A stretch of 64,000 bases of DNA from the NCBI GenBank assembly GCA_001769535.1, contig MEOH01000022.1:186001-250000 (forward strand), given 5' to 3'. Positions 26,488-34,708 of the stretch are shown here, in pieces. The stretch is from Bacteroidetes bacterium GWF2_38_335. GTDB lineage: Bacteria; Bacteroidota; Bacteroidia; Bacteroidales; GWF2-38-335. Each line of letters opens with the position of its first letter. Within the stretch, counting starts at the first letter, position 1. A program made the position numbers and the translations under genes. The notes beneath the pieces were generated by a model. The model was not told where the DNA came from, ran no database searches, and was given only the letters and a program-made list of their open reading frames with translations.

Positions 26488-27789
26488 ATGGAAAGGACGG
26501 GAGAAATAATTTCTTATTCAACAGTAATTTTTCTTTTATTGCTTTTTATTTGGATTACCTATCAGGCAATATATAGAACTTTTATTATTCCATTCCCCAA
26601 TATCCCCTTATTCTTTTATATCCGCAAAAAGAAGTTTTATAAAAAAAACATTAATGAAATAAAACGGCATCTGAATAATCACCCTTTTTTTATAAAACTG
26701 ACAATTCAGCAACAAGAAGTATTTGCATCAAGAGTTTCGGATTTTTTATTCCTGAAAAAATTTATTCCCAAAAAAATGGATTCTGTTTCTTTTGAATATA
26801 AAACTTTAATTGCAGCAACCGCAATCCAATTGACTTTTGGACTGGATCATTATTTTTTAGCACACTTTTCAAAAATATATGTGTATCCCAGTAAATATTA
26901 TTCAAGGCAAAAACATCAATATCATAAGGGGGAAATAAATTTGAGAGGGGCGATTGTTTTATCATTGGAAGATTTTATTTCCGGACTGAAAAACGAGAAT
27001 GACGGAATTAACCTTGGACTGCATGAGATGGCCCATGCGCTTAAATTTAATAATATCCTGACAAAAGACACAGATGATATGTTCAGGTATCATTATAACC
27101 GATGGCAACAGGAAGCGGAAGTTCAACTTATTAAAATCGAAGAATTATTCTGCGGAAATAGTGTTTTGCGAGATTACGCAAGAGAAAATATAGATGAGTT
27201 TTTTTCGGTTTTTATTGAGAATTTTTTTGAGAGACCTGCCTCACTTAAAAAGGAATTTCCCGTATTATTCGAGAAACTCAAACTGGTATTAAATATTGAT
27301 CCTGAAAATCCGCAAGCTCCGGGCCCCCGAAATTCAGTAATGGAAAAAAAATACGAGAAAGTTATCCCTGTTGATCTTAAGCTTGAATTCAATCCAACTG
27401 TTATTTTGCCATTTGCAATGGCATTACCTATACTTATTACAGGAGTCATGATGATTTCATTAAATCCATACAGTATTTTTTCGTATTTTGTTTTAATATT
27501 TTTGTTTATCCCTCTTTCGTTTTTGATCAAATACAAAAAATATTTGCTTTACGGAAACTGTTTAGTTGTTAAATCATTTCTTTTTAGAAATTTGAAAATG
27601 GAAGTTTTTGATTTCAGAAAAATAGATTATATATGTTTCCGAAATGCAAGGGGAGGCGAACTGATGATAAAATACTACGAGGACAATCAGATTTCAGATT
27701 ATAAGTTTATTTGGACATCAGATACTGAAAACACAGCTCTTTTCATCGAAACAATTAAAAAAGAAGGAGTCTTACTGGCAGTAAAATAA
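26488..27789 (+). CDS. Membrane-anchored MtfA-like (M90) zinc peptidase
   Basis: I chose ATG 26488 over the TTG two codons earlier. The 433-residue protein has an N-terminal transmembrane helix (STVIFLLLLFIWITYQAIY). An MtfA-type peptidase domain follows, with HEMAH at about 179-183 and a downstream DEFFSVFIENFFE Glu. After that come two transmembrane helices (about 300-350) and a C-terminal PH-like cytoplasmic segment of about 80 residues. E. coli MtfA is a soluble protease that binds the Mlc repressor and has HExxH with a distant Glu as third ligand. The membrane segments and the extra C-terminal part are not in that enzyme. Substrate is unknown. It follows the barrel gene by 29 bp. Confidence 0.82.
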   Translation: MERTGEIISYSTVIFLLLLFIWITYQAIYRTFIIPFPNIPLFFYIRKKKFYKKNINEIKRHLNNHPFFIKLTIQQQEVFASRVSDFLFLKKFIPKKMDSVSFEYKTLIAATAIQLTFGLDHYFLAHFSKIYVYPSKYYSRQKHQYHKGEINLRGAIVLSLEDFISGLKNENDGINLGLHEMAHALKFNNILTKDTDDMFRYHYNRWQQEAEVQLIKIEELFCGNSVLRDYARENIDEFFSVFIENFFERPASLKKEFPVLFEKLKLVLNIDPENPQAPGPRNSVMEKKYEKVIPVDLKLEFNPTVILPFAMALPILITGVMMISLNPYSIFSYFVLIFLFIPLSFLIKYKKYLLYGNCLVVKSFLFRNLKMEVFDFRKIDYICFRNARGGELMIKYYEDNQISDYKFIWTSDTENTALFIETIKKEGVLLAVK

Positions 27790-27860
27790 CTGAAGTGCCG
27801 GTACAACCTTTTCATCTTTTTTTGCATTTTATTATCAGAACATTATTAATTCTGATAACC

Positions 27861-29177
27861 ATGTCACGCTTAATTTTTATTTTCCTGCTCTTGTCTGCTT
27901 TATCAGGCTTTTCTCAGATAAATCAATCGGTCTATTTTGAATCAGACAGCTATCTTTTAACACCTTCCGAGAAGGAAAAACTTGAGTTGTTTTTGAAAAA
28001 AGCCGGCGATTTGCCCAATGTTAAAATCTATTTAACCGGACATACCGACAGTGATGGCAGTGTTGATTACAATAATTCTCTTAGTTTTAACAGAACCCGT
28101 GCAGTGTATAATTTTTTTACTGAGAATGGCGCACGCCCGGCGAACATTTTAATGAAATGGAAAGGCGAAAACAACCCACTTGCTCAAAATTCTGATGAGC
28201 AAGGGAAATCAATGAACCGCCGTGTGGAAATTATGGTGGATGAGTATGACGAAGTAACAGGATTTATCCCCGATAAATCATTTATGGATATTATAAACCC
28301 TGATTATACCGAAACGCAGCTTTTTACTGAATATGGGGGAATTGATATTAAAATTCAAGGAAAAAAAGGAACAAAAATCAGCATTCCGGCCAACGCACTC
28401 GTTGATGAAAACGGAAACGATTATAAGGGAAACGTGGAATTAAGATTAAAAGAATTTTATTCAATGACAGATTTTGCATTTTCGGGATTGCAAACGATGT
28501 CGGGCGATGAGATTCTTGAATCGGGCGGGATGTTTCATATTGAAGTTACCGGTGAAGGAATCCCCCTGAGTTTAAAACCCGGTTCCGAAGCTCAAATTGA
28601 AATGCCTGCTGATACTGCGTTTAATGATATGCAGGTTTTTTACGGTAATAATGCAAACGGAAATGTCGACTGGATGATCAAAGAAGAAAATATGGCCAAG
28701 ATATCGGTTAAAGAGGAAATCCCAGATTTTTACCACCGACAGATAAGTAAGGATTTGAATGAGGGTTGGCAATTGAATGTAAAGGGAATATTAAGCGGAG
28801 AAACCAATATAATGAAAAAGAAGTATTCATTTGCCATTGATGGATTTGGCTGGATAAATTGCGACAGATTTAAAAAATCAGGCAACAGATCAAATGTATT
28901 GGTATGTCTGCCCGATATGGGAAACTATTCTGTTTTCGCAGCATTTGTCGAAAGCAAGTCACTCCTTAAAGCAGATTATATTGACAAACAAAATGTCTAT
29001 CGTTTTCCACAAATGCCCGTAAATGATGAAATAATAATCTTCGCTGTAAAAATTGAAGGTGACAAGACTTTCGGTTGTACCTGCCCGTTTATTGTTGGAT
29101 CTTCACCTGTGCAGAATCTTACCCCGGAAGAAATTACCCTTGGTCAACTTGAGGCTGAACTTGCTAAACTACAGTAG
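27861..29177 (+). CDS. OmpA-domain envelope protein with ZU5-like C-terminal region
   Basis: The ATG at 27861 gives a good signal peptide (LLLSALSGFSQ). The longer frame from a GTG at 27795 adds 22 unlikely residues. The 438-residue protein has an OmpA C-terminal-type peptidoglycan-binding domain directly after the signal (about 25-130: VYFESDSYLLT, GHTDSDGSVDYN, LSFNRTRAV, NRRVEIMV). About 300 residues follow, with GTKISIPANALVDENGN, VELRLKEFYS and LESGGMFHIEV, a beta-rich region common in Bacteroidota surface proteins. Having the OmpA domain at the N-terminal end is the reverse of classical OmpA. It probably tethers a periplasmic beta domain to peptidoglycan. Confidence 0.85.
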   Translation: MSRLIFIFLLLSALSGFSQINQSVYFESDSYLLTPSEKEKLELFLKKAGDLPNVKIYLTGHTDSDGSVDYNNSLSFNRTRAVYNFFTENGARPANILMKWKGENNPLAQNSDEQGKSMNRRVEIMVDEYDEVTGFIPDKSFMDIINPDYTETQLFTEYGGIDIKIQGKKGTKISIPANALVDENGNDYKGNVELRLKEFYSMTDFAFSGLQTMSGDEILESGGMFHIEVTGEGIPLSLKPGSEAQIEMPADTAFNDMQVFYGNNANGNVDWMIKEENMAKISVKEEIPDFYHRQISKDLNEGWQLNVKGILSGETNIMKKKYSFAIDGFGWINCDRFKKSGNRSNVLVCLPDMGNYSVFAAFVESKSLLKADYIDKQNVYRFPQMPVNDEIIIFAVKIEGDKTFGCTCPFIVGSSPVQNLTPEEITLGQLEAELAKLQ

Positions 29178-29267
29178 TTTGCGGCTTAAAGGGTTGTGCC
29201 CGATTTCTCTTGTTAAAAATATTTTGACATAAATTTTTCATTTATGCTGCAAATTATTGGGTATTCC

Positions 29268-29298
29268 TTTGCAGAAATTTAAAACAAAGTTAATTTTG
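29268..29298 (+). promoter_or_regulatory. Promoter of gatE-gatD
   Basis: TTTG (29268-29271) and TAATTTTG (29291-29298) are separated by 19 bp, which is the canonical Bacteroidota -33/-7 arrangement. Transcription should start near 29305, leaving a leader of about 165 nt before the GTG of gatE. Confidence 0.65.
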
Positions 29299-29334
29299 AG
29301 AGGATGTATTTTTAAAATAAGTAAAACGTTTTAA

Positions 29335-29460
29335 ATGGAAAGTGCGCAAAAAAGAAGAACCTCTGTTAACCCAACCCTGGTGCAGTACGTGCCTTCTTTT
29401 GCTTGCAAAACCTCCCCTGATACATCAAAAATCTTAATTCATTTTTCATTAATAAACTAA
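29335..29460 (+). other. Possible 41-codon leader ORF before gatE
   Basis: An ATG-initiated frame of 41 codons (starting MESAQKRRTSVNPTLVQYVP) lies inside the predicted gatE leader. It stops 9 nt before the gatE start. AAAGAAG near 29350 can pair with CTTCTTTT near 29393, inside this ORF. It could be a translated leader or chance. There is no family match, and no run of Gln or Glu codons that would suggest attenuation. Confidence 0.25.
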
Positions 29461-29469
29461 TCTTTACCC

Positions 29470-31437
29470 GTGAAAAAATCATTTGATCCTTCTCAGAATT
29501 ACGAAAAAACCAAAAAGGCCATAGGGTACGTACCCCGAAAAAAAGCAAAACAGAAAGATTATGACCGCATCGGTTTTATGTCAGGTCTCGAAGTGCACCA
29601 GCAACTTTTGACTAAAAGCAAATTGTTCTGCCGCTGCCCTGCAGGTGTTTTCCATGATCATGAGGATTATGATGCCGAAGTTATTCGCCACATGCGTCCA
29701 ACCCTCAGTGAACTGGGCGAGTACGACGGTACTGCATTGATGGAATTTAAAACCCGTAAGGAAATTATTTACAGGGTAAACAATAAAACCGCTTGTACCT
29801 ACGAGGTGGATGATACACCCCCGTTTAAAATCGACCCCGAGGCGCTCGAAATAGCACTTGAAATTTCCATTTTGAGTAAATTAAATGTTGTGGGCGAAGT
29901 TCACATTACCCGCAAGCAATATCTCGACGGAAGTATTCCAACCGGTTTCCAGCGTACCGCCATTTTAGGCGTTGAAGGTGAATTCCCCATTAAAAATAAA
30001 ACCATCAGGTTAATACAGCTTTCCATCGAGGAAGATTCATGCCGCGAAGTTTCAGATATCGGTCACACCCGCATATATAAGACCGATCGCCTGGGTATGC
30101 CTCTTATCGAAACAGTGACCTACCCCGACATGAAAAATCCTGACGAAGTGAAGGAAGCCTGCAACTATATCCGCTTTCTTAACAGAAGTACCGGAAAAGT
30201 TAGAACTGGTATTGGTGCCGGACGAGAAGATGTCAATGTCAGCTGCAAAGGTGGTACCCGCGTTGAAATTAAAGGTGTTGCCCATACAAAATGGATTCCC
30301 GAACTTACCCACAACGAATGTTTCAGACAGTGGGCTTTGCTTGCCATCAGAGATGAACTGAATAAACGCATTGATGAGAAAAAATGGAAAATGAACCATC
30401 TTAATCTGGATTGGGATGCAGTGGATAGTTCAGTGGAACCATTGAAATCTTCACATGAAAGAGGTGAAAAGATTTTATGCATCAGTTTGCCCGAGTTTAA
30501 TGGATTGATGTCACATTTTACCCAACCCGGAAAAATGTTTGCCGATGAGTTTAGCGACAGATTAAAAGTGATTGCTTGTATCGAAAAACCAAATTTAATT
30601 CATACTGAACAATTAAAACCGGTTGTAAAGGAAAAAACCTGGGATGTTCTGAAAAAGAAAATGAAAGCTGGTGAAAATGATGCACTCCTTATTATTTTCT
30701 GCCCTGAAGCTGATGTGAAAACAGCCCTTGATACTATTGAAGAGCGCTGTCACATGGCCTTTAACGGCGTGCCAAACGAAACAAGAAAATCTTTCGAAGA
30801 CGGAACAACCATCTTTGAAAGGGTGCTCCCCGGTGCCGACAGAATGTATCCCGATACCGATTCTGCACCAATTCCACTTGAAGACTCTTATATTAAAAAA
30901 TTAAGTAAAAATCTTCCGGTTGATGTGATCGATCGATTCAATCAACTCAATAAATGGGGTGTTCCCGATGACGCCTTTACCTATATCCTGAAGAAAAACC
31001 TGGTTCCCGTAATCGAAGAAATTGCTGAAAAACTGAAGTACAATCCAAAGTTTATTGGTACGTTCTTTGGCCATCAAATGAAATTCGTTGAGGGACATAA
31101 CACTTCTTCATCAGACTTTTCATACCACCGTGTTTTTGAAATGTTTGAATTCATAAAAAAACAAAAACTTGAGGTTGAAATTGCAAGGGATATGCTTCCT
31201 GTAATATATACCCATCCTCAAATGGACTTTGATTCGGTTCTGACCATCATTGGTTTTAAAAAGAAATCAAAAGAATCATTGCTGGCTCCCATTAGCTTCC
31301 TGAAAGATAAATTCAAGGAGACAGGGCGCAAACAAACACCCAAAACAACAAACGACTGGGTTATGGGTCAGTTGCGCAAACAGGCAGTTGGAAACATGAG
31401 CCTGAAAGAGCTTAAAAAAGCCGTTGAGAAAAATTAA
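29470..31437 (+). CDS. gatE: Glu-tRNA(Gln) amidotransferase subunit E (archaeal type)
   Basis: GatE is the tRNA-binding and kinase subunit of GatDE. It phosphorylates Glu on misacylated Glu-tRNA(Gln) and accepts ammonia from GatD. The 655-residue protein has the GatB/E cradle (GLEVHQQLLTKSKLFCRCP near 39-57, ITRKQYLDGSIPTGFQRT, SIEEDSCRE, DRLGMPLIETVTYPDM), an AspRS-like GAD insertion around 370-450, then GADRMYPDTDSAPIPL and a C-terminal YqeY-like tail (NDWVMGQLRKQAVGNMSLKE). The Cys pair FCRCP, the GAD insertion and the length distinguish it from bacterial GatB (about 480 residues). It starts with GTG and has an N-terminal extension of about 30 residues. gatD follows by 32 bp. Finding GatDE in a Bacteroidota context is unexpected. 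Confidence 0.95.
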   Translation: MKKSFDPSQNYEKTKKAIGYVPRKKAKQKDYDRIGFMSGLEVHQQLLTKSKLFCRCPAGVFHDHEDYDAEVIRHMRPTLSELGEYDGTALMEFKTRKEIIYRVNNKTACTYEVDDTPPFKIDPEALEIALEISILSKLNVVGEVHITRKQYLDGSIPTGFQRTAILGVEGEFPIKNKTIRLIQLSIEEDSCREVSDIGHTRIYKTDRLGMPLIETVTYPDMKNPDEVKEACNYIRFLNRSTGKVRTGIGAGREDVNVSCKGGTRVEIKGVAHTKWIPELTHNECFRQWALLAIRDELNKRIDEKKWKMNHLNLDWDAVDSSVEPLKSSHERGEKILCISLPEFNGLMSHFTQPGKMFADEFSDRLKVIACIEKPNLIHTEQLKPVVKEKTWDVLKKKMKAGENDALLIIFCPEADVKTALDTIEERCHMAFNGVPNETRKSFEDGTTIFERVLPGADRMYPDTDSAPIPLEDSYIKKLSKNLPVDVIDRFNQLNKWGVPDDAFTYILKKNLVPVIEEIAEKLKYNPKFIGTFFGHQMKFVEGHNTSSSDFSYHRVFEMFEFIKKQKLEVEIARDMLPVIYTHPQMDFDSVLTIIGFKKKSKESLLAPISFLKDKFKETGRKQTPKTTNDWVMGQLRKQAVGNMSLKELKKAVEKN

Positions 31438-31469
31438 TTACTGATTAAGAATTTAGAAATATTACAGAC

Positions 31470-32855
31470 ATGAGCGACGATATTTTCCAAGGATACAAAG
31501 GCAAAGCATTAGAAATGCTTAAAAAATATAATGTCAGGGTATGGGGACAAGCAGTTATTGACACCACTCGTGGTGAGTTTAAAGGCACTGTGCTTCCAAG
31601 ATCTGAAAATGATGATGACCAGCATATTGTAGTAAAAATCATTACCGGCTATAATATTGGTATTGACATTAAAACCATTAAGCTGATGAAGGAAGTAGGC
31701 TATAAAAAAGCCAACTACCAGATTCCCGAAAAACAGTTTCCATACACCAAAGGCTTACCTAAGGTAAAACTTATCGGTACTGGCGGAACCATAGCTTCAC
31801 GCCTCGACTACAGAACTGGTGCGGTTATTCCTGCATTTTCTCCGGGCGAATTGTATGGAGCGGTTCCCGAACTTGCAGATATCTGTAATCTGGAAACAGA
31901 AAAAATCTTCGCCGTTTTCAGCGAAAATATGGGTCCGTCTCAGTATATCGGCCTTGCCAAAGCAATTAAAAAGGAAATTGAAAATGGTGTCGATGGCATC
32001 GTAATTGGTCATGGAACCGATACTTTGCATCATACCGGAGCTGCACTAACTTTTATGGTTCAGAATCCACCTGTTCCCATCGTATTGGTTGGCTCGCAGC
32101 GATCATCCGACCGTCCTAGCTCCGATGCAGCACTTAACCTGATGCATGCAATGACCACCGCCGGCTATTCTGATATTGCCGAGGTTATGGTTTGTATGTT
32201 TGGTCCTACTTCTGATGAATATGGTTTACTGCATAAAGGAACCAGGGTAAGGAAAATGCACTCGTCGTACCGCTCTACTTTCCGTACTATTGGTGACATA
32301 CCTTTGGCTACTGTTACAAGAAAAGGAGTTACTCCGATTCATAAAACCTACAACCACAGACGAAAAGACCGCAAAGTGGATATTTTTCCATATTTCTCGG
32401 ATAAAGTAACCATGCTGTATTATTATCCCGGAATGAAACCCGATACTTTGAATTCTATTATTGACAATGGCTACAAGGGCGTTGTATGGGTTGGAACCGG
32501 ACTGGGCCATGTTAACAAGGAAATGTATCCTGCCATTGAACGCGCCAAAGCAAACGGCGTTCACCAATATATGACTTTGCAGACAATCTGGGGATATGTT
32601 CACATGTTTGTATATGATACAGGCAGGGACATGATGGCCAAGGGAATTATTCCGGCCGGAAATATGCTCCCCGAAGTGGCTTATATTAAACTGGGCTGGG
32701 CTCTCGGACAGTCAGATGATCCTGAAGAAGTGAAGAGATTGATGCTTACCCCGATCAACGATGAAATTACCAAACGCGAACCTTATAACGGTTACCTGAT
32801 TTATCAGGGTGGAGTTCCGGAGGTTGAGGAGTTTATTAGGAAGGTTCATAAATAG
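31470..32855 (+). CDS. gatD: Glu-tRNA(Gln) amidotransferase subunit D (archaeal type)
   Basis: GatD is the glutaminase of GatDE and belongs to the type I asparaginase fold. The 461-residue protein has the GatD-specific N-terminal beta-barrel domain (about 20-70: VRVWGQAVIDTTRGEFKGTV). The asparaginase core follows, with TGGTIAS at 104-110, GHGTDT at 180-185, SQRSSDRPSSDA and a Lys in VRKMHSSYRSTF, which together match the catalytic Thr/Thr-Asp/Lys set. Ordinary L-asparaginases lack the N-terminal domain, and the pairing with gatE settles the call. Both genes probably share one transcript, from the promoter at 29268 to the terminator at 32869. Confidence 0.95.
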   Translation: MSDDIFQGYKGKALEMLKKYNVRVWGQAVIDTTRGEFKGTVLPRSENDDDQHIVVKIITGYNIGIDIKTIKLMKEVGYKKANYQIPEKQFPYTKGLPKVKLIGTGGTIASRLDYRTGAVIPAFSPGELYGAVPELADICNLETEKIFAVFSENMGPSQYIGLAKAIKKEIENGVDGIVIGHGTDTLHHTGAALTFMVQNPPVPIVLVGSQRSSDRPSSDAALNLMHAMTTAGYSDIAEVMVCMFGPTSDEYGLLHKGTRVRKMHSSYRSTFRTIGDIPLATVTRKGVTPIHKTYNHRRKDRKVDIFPYFSDKVTMLYYYPGMKPDTLNSIIDNGYKGVVWVGTGLGHVNKEMYPAIERAKANGVHQYMTLQTIWGYVHMFVYDTGRDMMAKGIIPAGNMLPEVAYIKLGWALGQSDDPEEVKRLMLTPINDEITKREPYNGYLIYQGGVPEVEEFIRKVHK

Positions 32856-32868
32856 AAGAAAAATATTT

Positions 32869-32909
32869 GCCGCGAATGCGCGAATTATTAGCGCATTCGC
32901 GGCTTTTTT
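32869..32909. terminator. Strong bidirectional terminator after gatD
   Basis: A perfect 13-bp stem (GCCGCGAATGCGC / GCGCATTCGCGGC) with a nine-base loop is followed by TTTTTT on the plus strand. On the minus strand an AT-rich T stretch follows it. It separates gatD from the convergent VWA gene. Confidence 0.88.
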
Positions 32910-32929
32910 ATTTCTACCAGCCATAATGG

Positions 32930-34552
32930 CTATTCATTTTTAGCAGTACTTTTACTGATCTCATCAGCCTTTTCAATCAAAGTCAGAAACTCATTCCTGT
33001 AACCCTCTTTGTCTTTTCCCTGGCTTTTTTTAGCAATATTCATTACATCATCAAAAGTAAGATTGCCTTTATATTCCGAATTTCTCAGAAGCATTCCAAA
33101 CCCGGCTACTGCAGCTGAAAATCTGAAGTTTTCCGAAGCAGTATTGAATTTGTTGTCAGCTTTTTCAACAGTCTCTTTAATAAGAACGCTTTCTTCCTTG
33201 TCAATGGGTTTGTATCTGAAACTTAATGACATCATTTCGTTTTCCGAACCTTTTTTAGGTTTAATTTCCTGATATTTAAGGTTAAAGGCTTTGGTGTATT
33301 TTGACTGAACGCCTGTCGGAATGATTTCGTAGATGGCAGTGACTGTATGTCCGGCCCCAATTTCACCCGCATCCTTGGTGTCATCATCAAAATCTTCGTT
33401 GTTCATTACCCGGTTTTCATAACCAATTAAACGGTATGCCTGAACGTTGGCCGGATTGAATTCGACCTGTATTTTTACATCTTTGGCAATGGTAAACAAA
33501 TTGGCGCGCAATTCGGTGACAAACACTTTCTCGGCTTCTTTTTCATTGTCAATATAAAAATAGTTGCCATTTCCTGCATTGCTGATTTCTTCCATGCGAC
33601 TGTCTTTGTAGTTGCCCATGCCAAAACCACAAATGGTAAGATAAATGTCATCTTTGCGTTTTTCTTCGATTAACCTTACTAAATCACCTGATGATGACAT
33701 GCCCACGTTGAAATCACCATCGGTAGCAAGAATCACCCTGTTGTTGCCGCCTTTGATATAATTTTCTTTGGCAACTTTGTAAGCAAGTTCAATTCCTTCG
33801 CCTCCAGCAGTTGATCCGCCTGCCATTAATTTATCCAGCGCATCATTTATTTCAAAAATACTGGTTGCAGGTACCGATGGAAGAACCAATCCGGCTGCTC
33901 CCGCATAAGTAACAATAGCCACTTTGTCGTTTTTACTGAGACCTTTAACAAGCATTCTGAAAGCCTGTTTTAATAGCGGAAGTTTGTTCGAATCTTCCAT
34001 TGAGCCCGAAGCATCAATGAGAAACACCAGGTTGCAAGGCTTCAGATTATTATAATCAAGAGATTTACCCTGAATTCCGATGTGTACCAGTTTATTGTCT
34101 TTATTCCATGGGCATTCGGCCATCTCGGTAACCACTGAAAAAGGATGTTCACCCTTTGGCTCTTTGTAGTCGTAATCAAAATAATTGATCATTTCTTCTA
34201 TTCTTACCGCATCGGCCGGAGGAAGCTGTCCCATTTCAAGAAAACGGCGTACATTGCTGTAAGAAGCATTGTCAACATCAATTGAAAAGGTTGAAAGTGG
34301 TTCGTTTGCCGGATTTTTAAATGCGTTTTCAGTGATTTTGGTGTACTCTTCAGTATTAAATTCCACTTCACCTTCAATAATTTCAGGTAAGCCATCTGCT
34401 GCATATGCTTCTTCAGCTTTACAGGCTTTAGTGGCGTCCATGGGTTCTGTACCCGATTTTTCGTCATGTTTTGCATTCTCTGAACATGAAACAAAATACA
34501 TTGTTAATATTGCAGCTGCAAAAAACTTCAGATTTTTAATTAATTTTTTCAT
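32930..34552 (-). CDS. VWA-domain lipoprotein, YfbK type
   Basis: The 540-residue protein has a lipoprotein signal (MYFVSC, Cys23). A YfbK-type N-terminal region follows (EPLSTFSIDVDNASYSNVRRF, DAVRIEEMINYFDYDY), then a von Willebrand A domain with the MIDAS motif DASGS (about residues 180-184) and LATDGDFNVG, and a C-terminal DUF3520-like region. VWA proteins bind ligands through the metal site, and the partner here is unknown. It is divergent from two envelope genes, and the spacer between them carries an 11-bp periodic repeat array that could control both sides. Confidence 0.9.
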   Translation of the reverse strand: MKKLIKNLKFFAAAILTMYFVSCSENAKHDEKSGTEPMDATKACKAEEAYAADGLPEIIEGEVEFNTEEYTKITENAFKNPANEPLSTFSIDVDNASYSNVRRFLEMGQLPPADAVRIEEMINYFDYDYKEPKGEHPFSVVTEMAECPWNKDNKLVHIGIQGKSLDYNNLKPCNLVFLIDASGSMEDSNKLPLLKQAFRMLVKGLSKNDKVAIVTYAGAAGLVLPSVPATSIFEINDALDKLMAGGSTAGGEGIELAYKVAKENYIKGGNNRVILATDGDFNVGMSSSGDLVRLIEEKRKDDIYLTICGFGMGNYKDSRMEEISNAGNGNYFYIDNEKEAEKVFVTELRANLFTIAKDVKIQVEFNPANVQAYRLIGYENRVMNNEDFDDDTKDAGEIGAGHTVTAIYEIIPTGVQSKYTKAFNLKYQEIKPKKGSENEMMSLSFRYKPIDKEESVLIKETVEKADNKFNTASENFRFSAAVAGFGMLLRNSEYKGNLTFDDVMNIAKKSQGKDKEGYRNEFLTLIEKADEISKSTAKNE

Positions 34553-34626
34553 AATTTTAGAATTTAAATGAATAATTGTTTTTTTTGTTTTTGATTCAAA
34601 ATTATGACCATGATGACCCCTTAGGG

Positions 34627-34670
34627 TTGTAAAAGGGTTGTAAAGAGAATGTAAAGTTCTTGTAAATCAT
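34627..34670 (+). promoter_or_regulatory. Four 11-bp phased TGTAAA repeats (operator-like array)
   Basis: TGTAAA occurs at 34628, 34639, 34650 and 34661, exactly 11 bp apart, in units TTGTAAAAGGG, TTGTAAAGAGA, ATGTAAAGTTC and TTGTAAATCAT. An inverted TTTACA follows at 34670. Direct repeats on an 11-bp period are the hallmark of OmpR/PhoB-type regulator sites. A weak -7 box (TACAATTG, 34672-34679; consensus TAnnTTTG) lies immediately downstream. The array would then replace the -33 element for the plus-strand gene at 34709, as a pho box does for PhoB-activated promoters. The regulator is not identified. Confidence 0.6.
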
Positions 34671-34708
34671 TTACAATTGTGCAAAGAGCAGAAAATCTGC
34701 ATGTTATA

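Noticed and set aside
29366-29548. 60-codon minus-strand ORF over the gatE leader and start
   Set aside because: It has no features and overlaps the conserved start of gatE.
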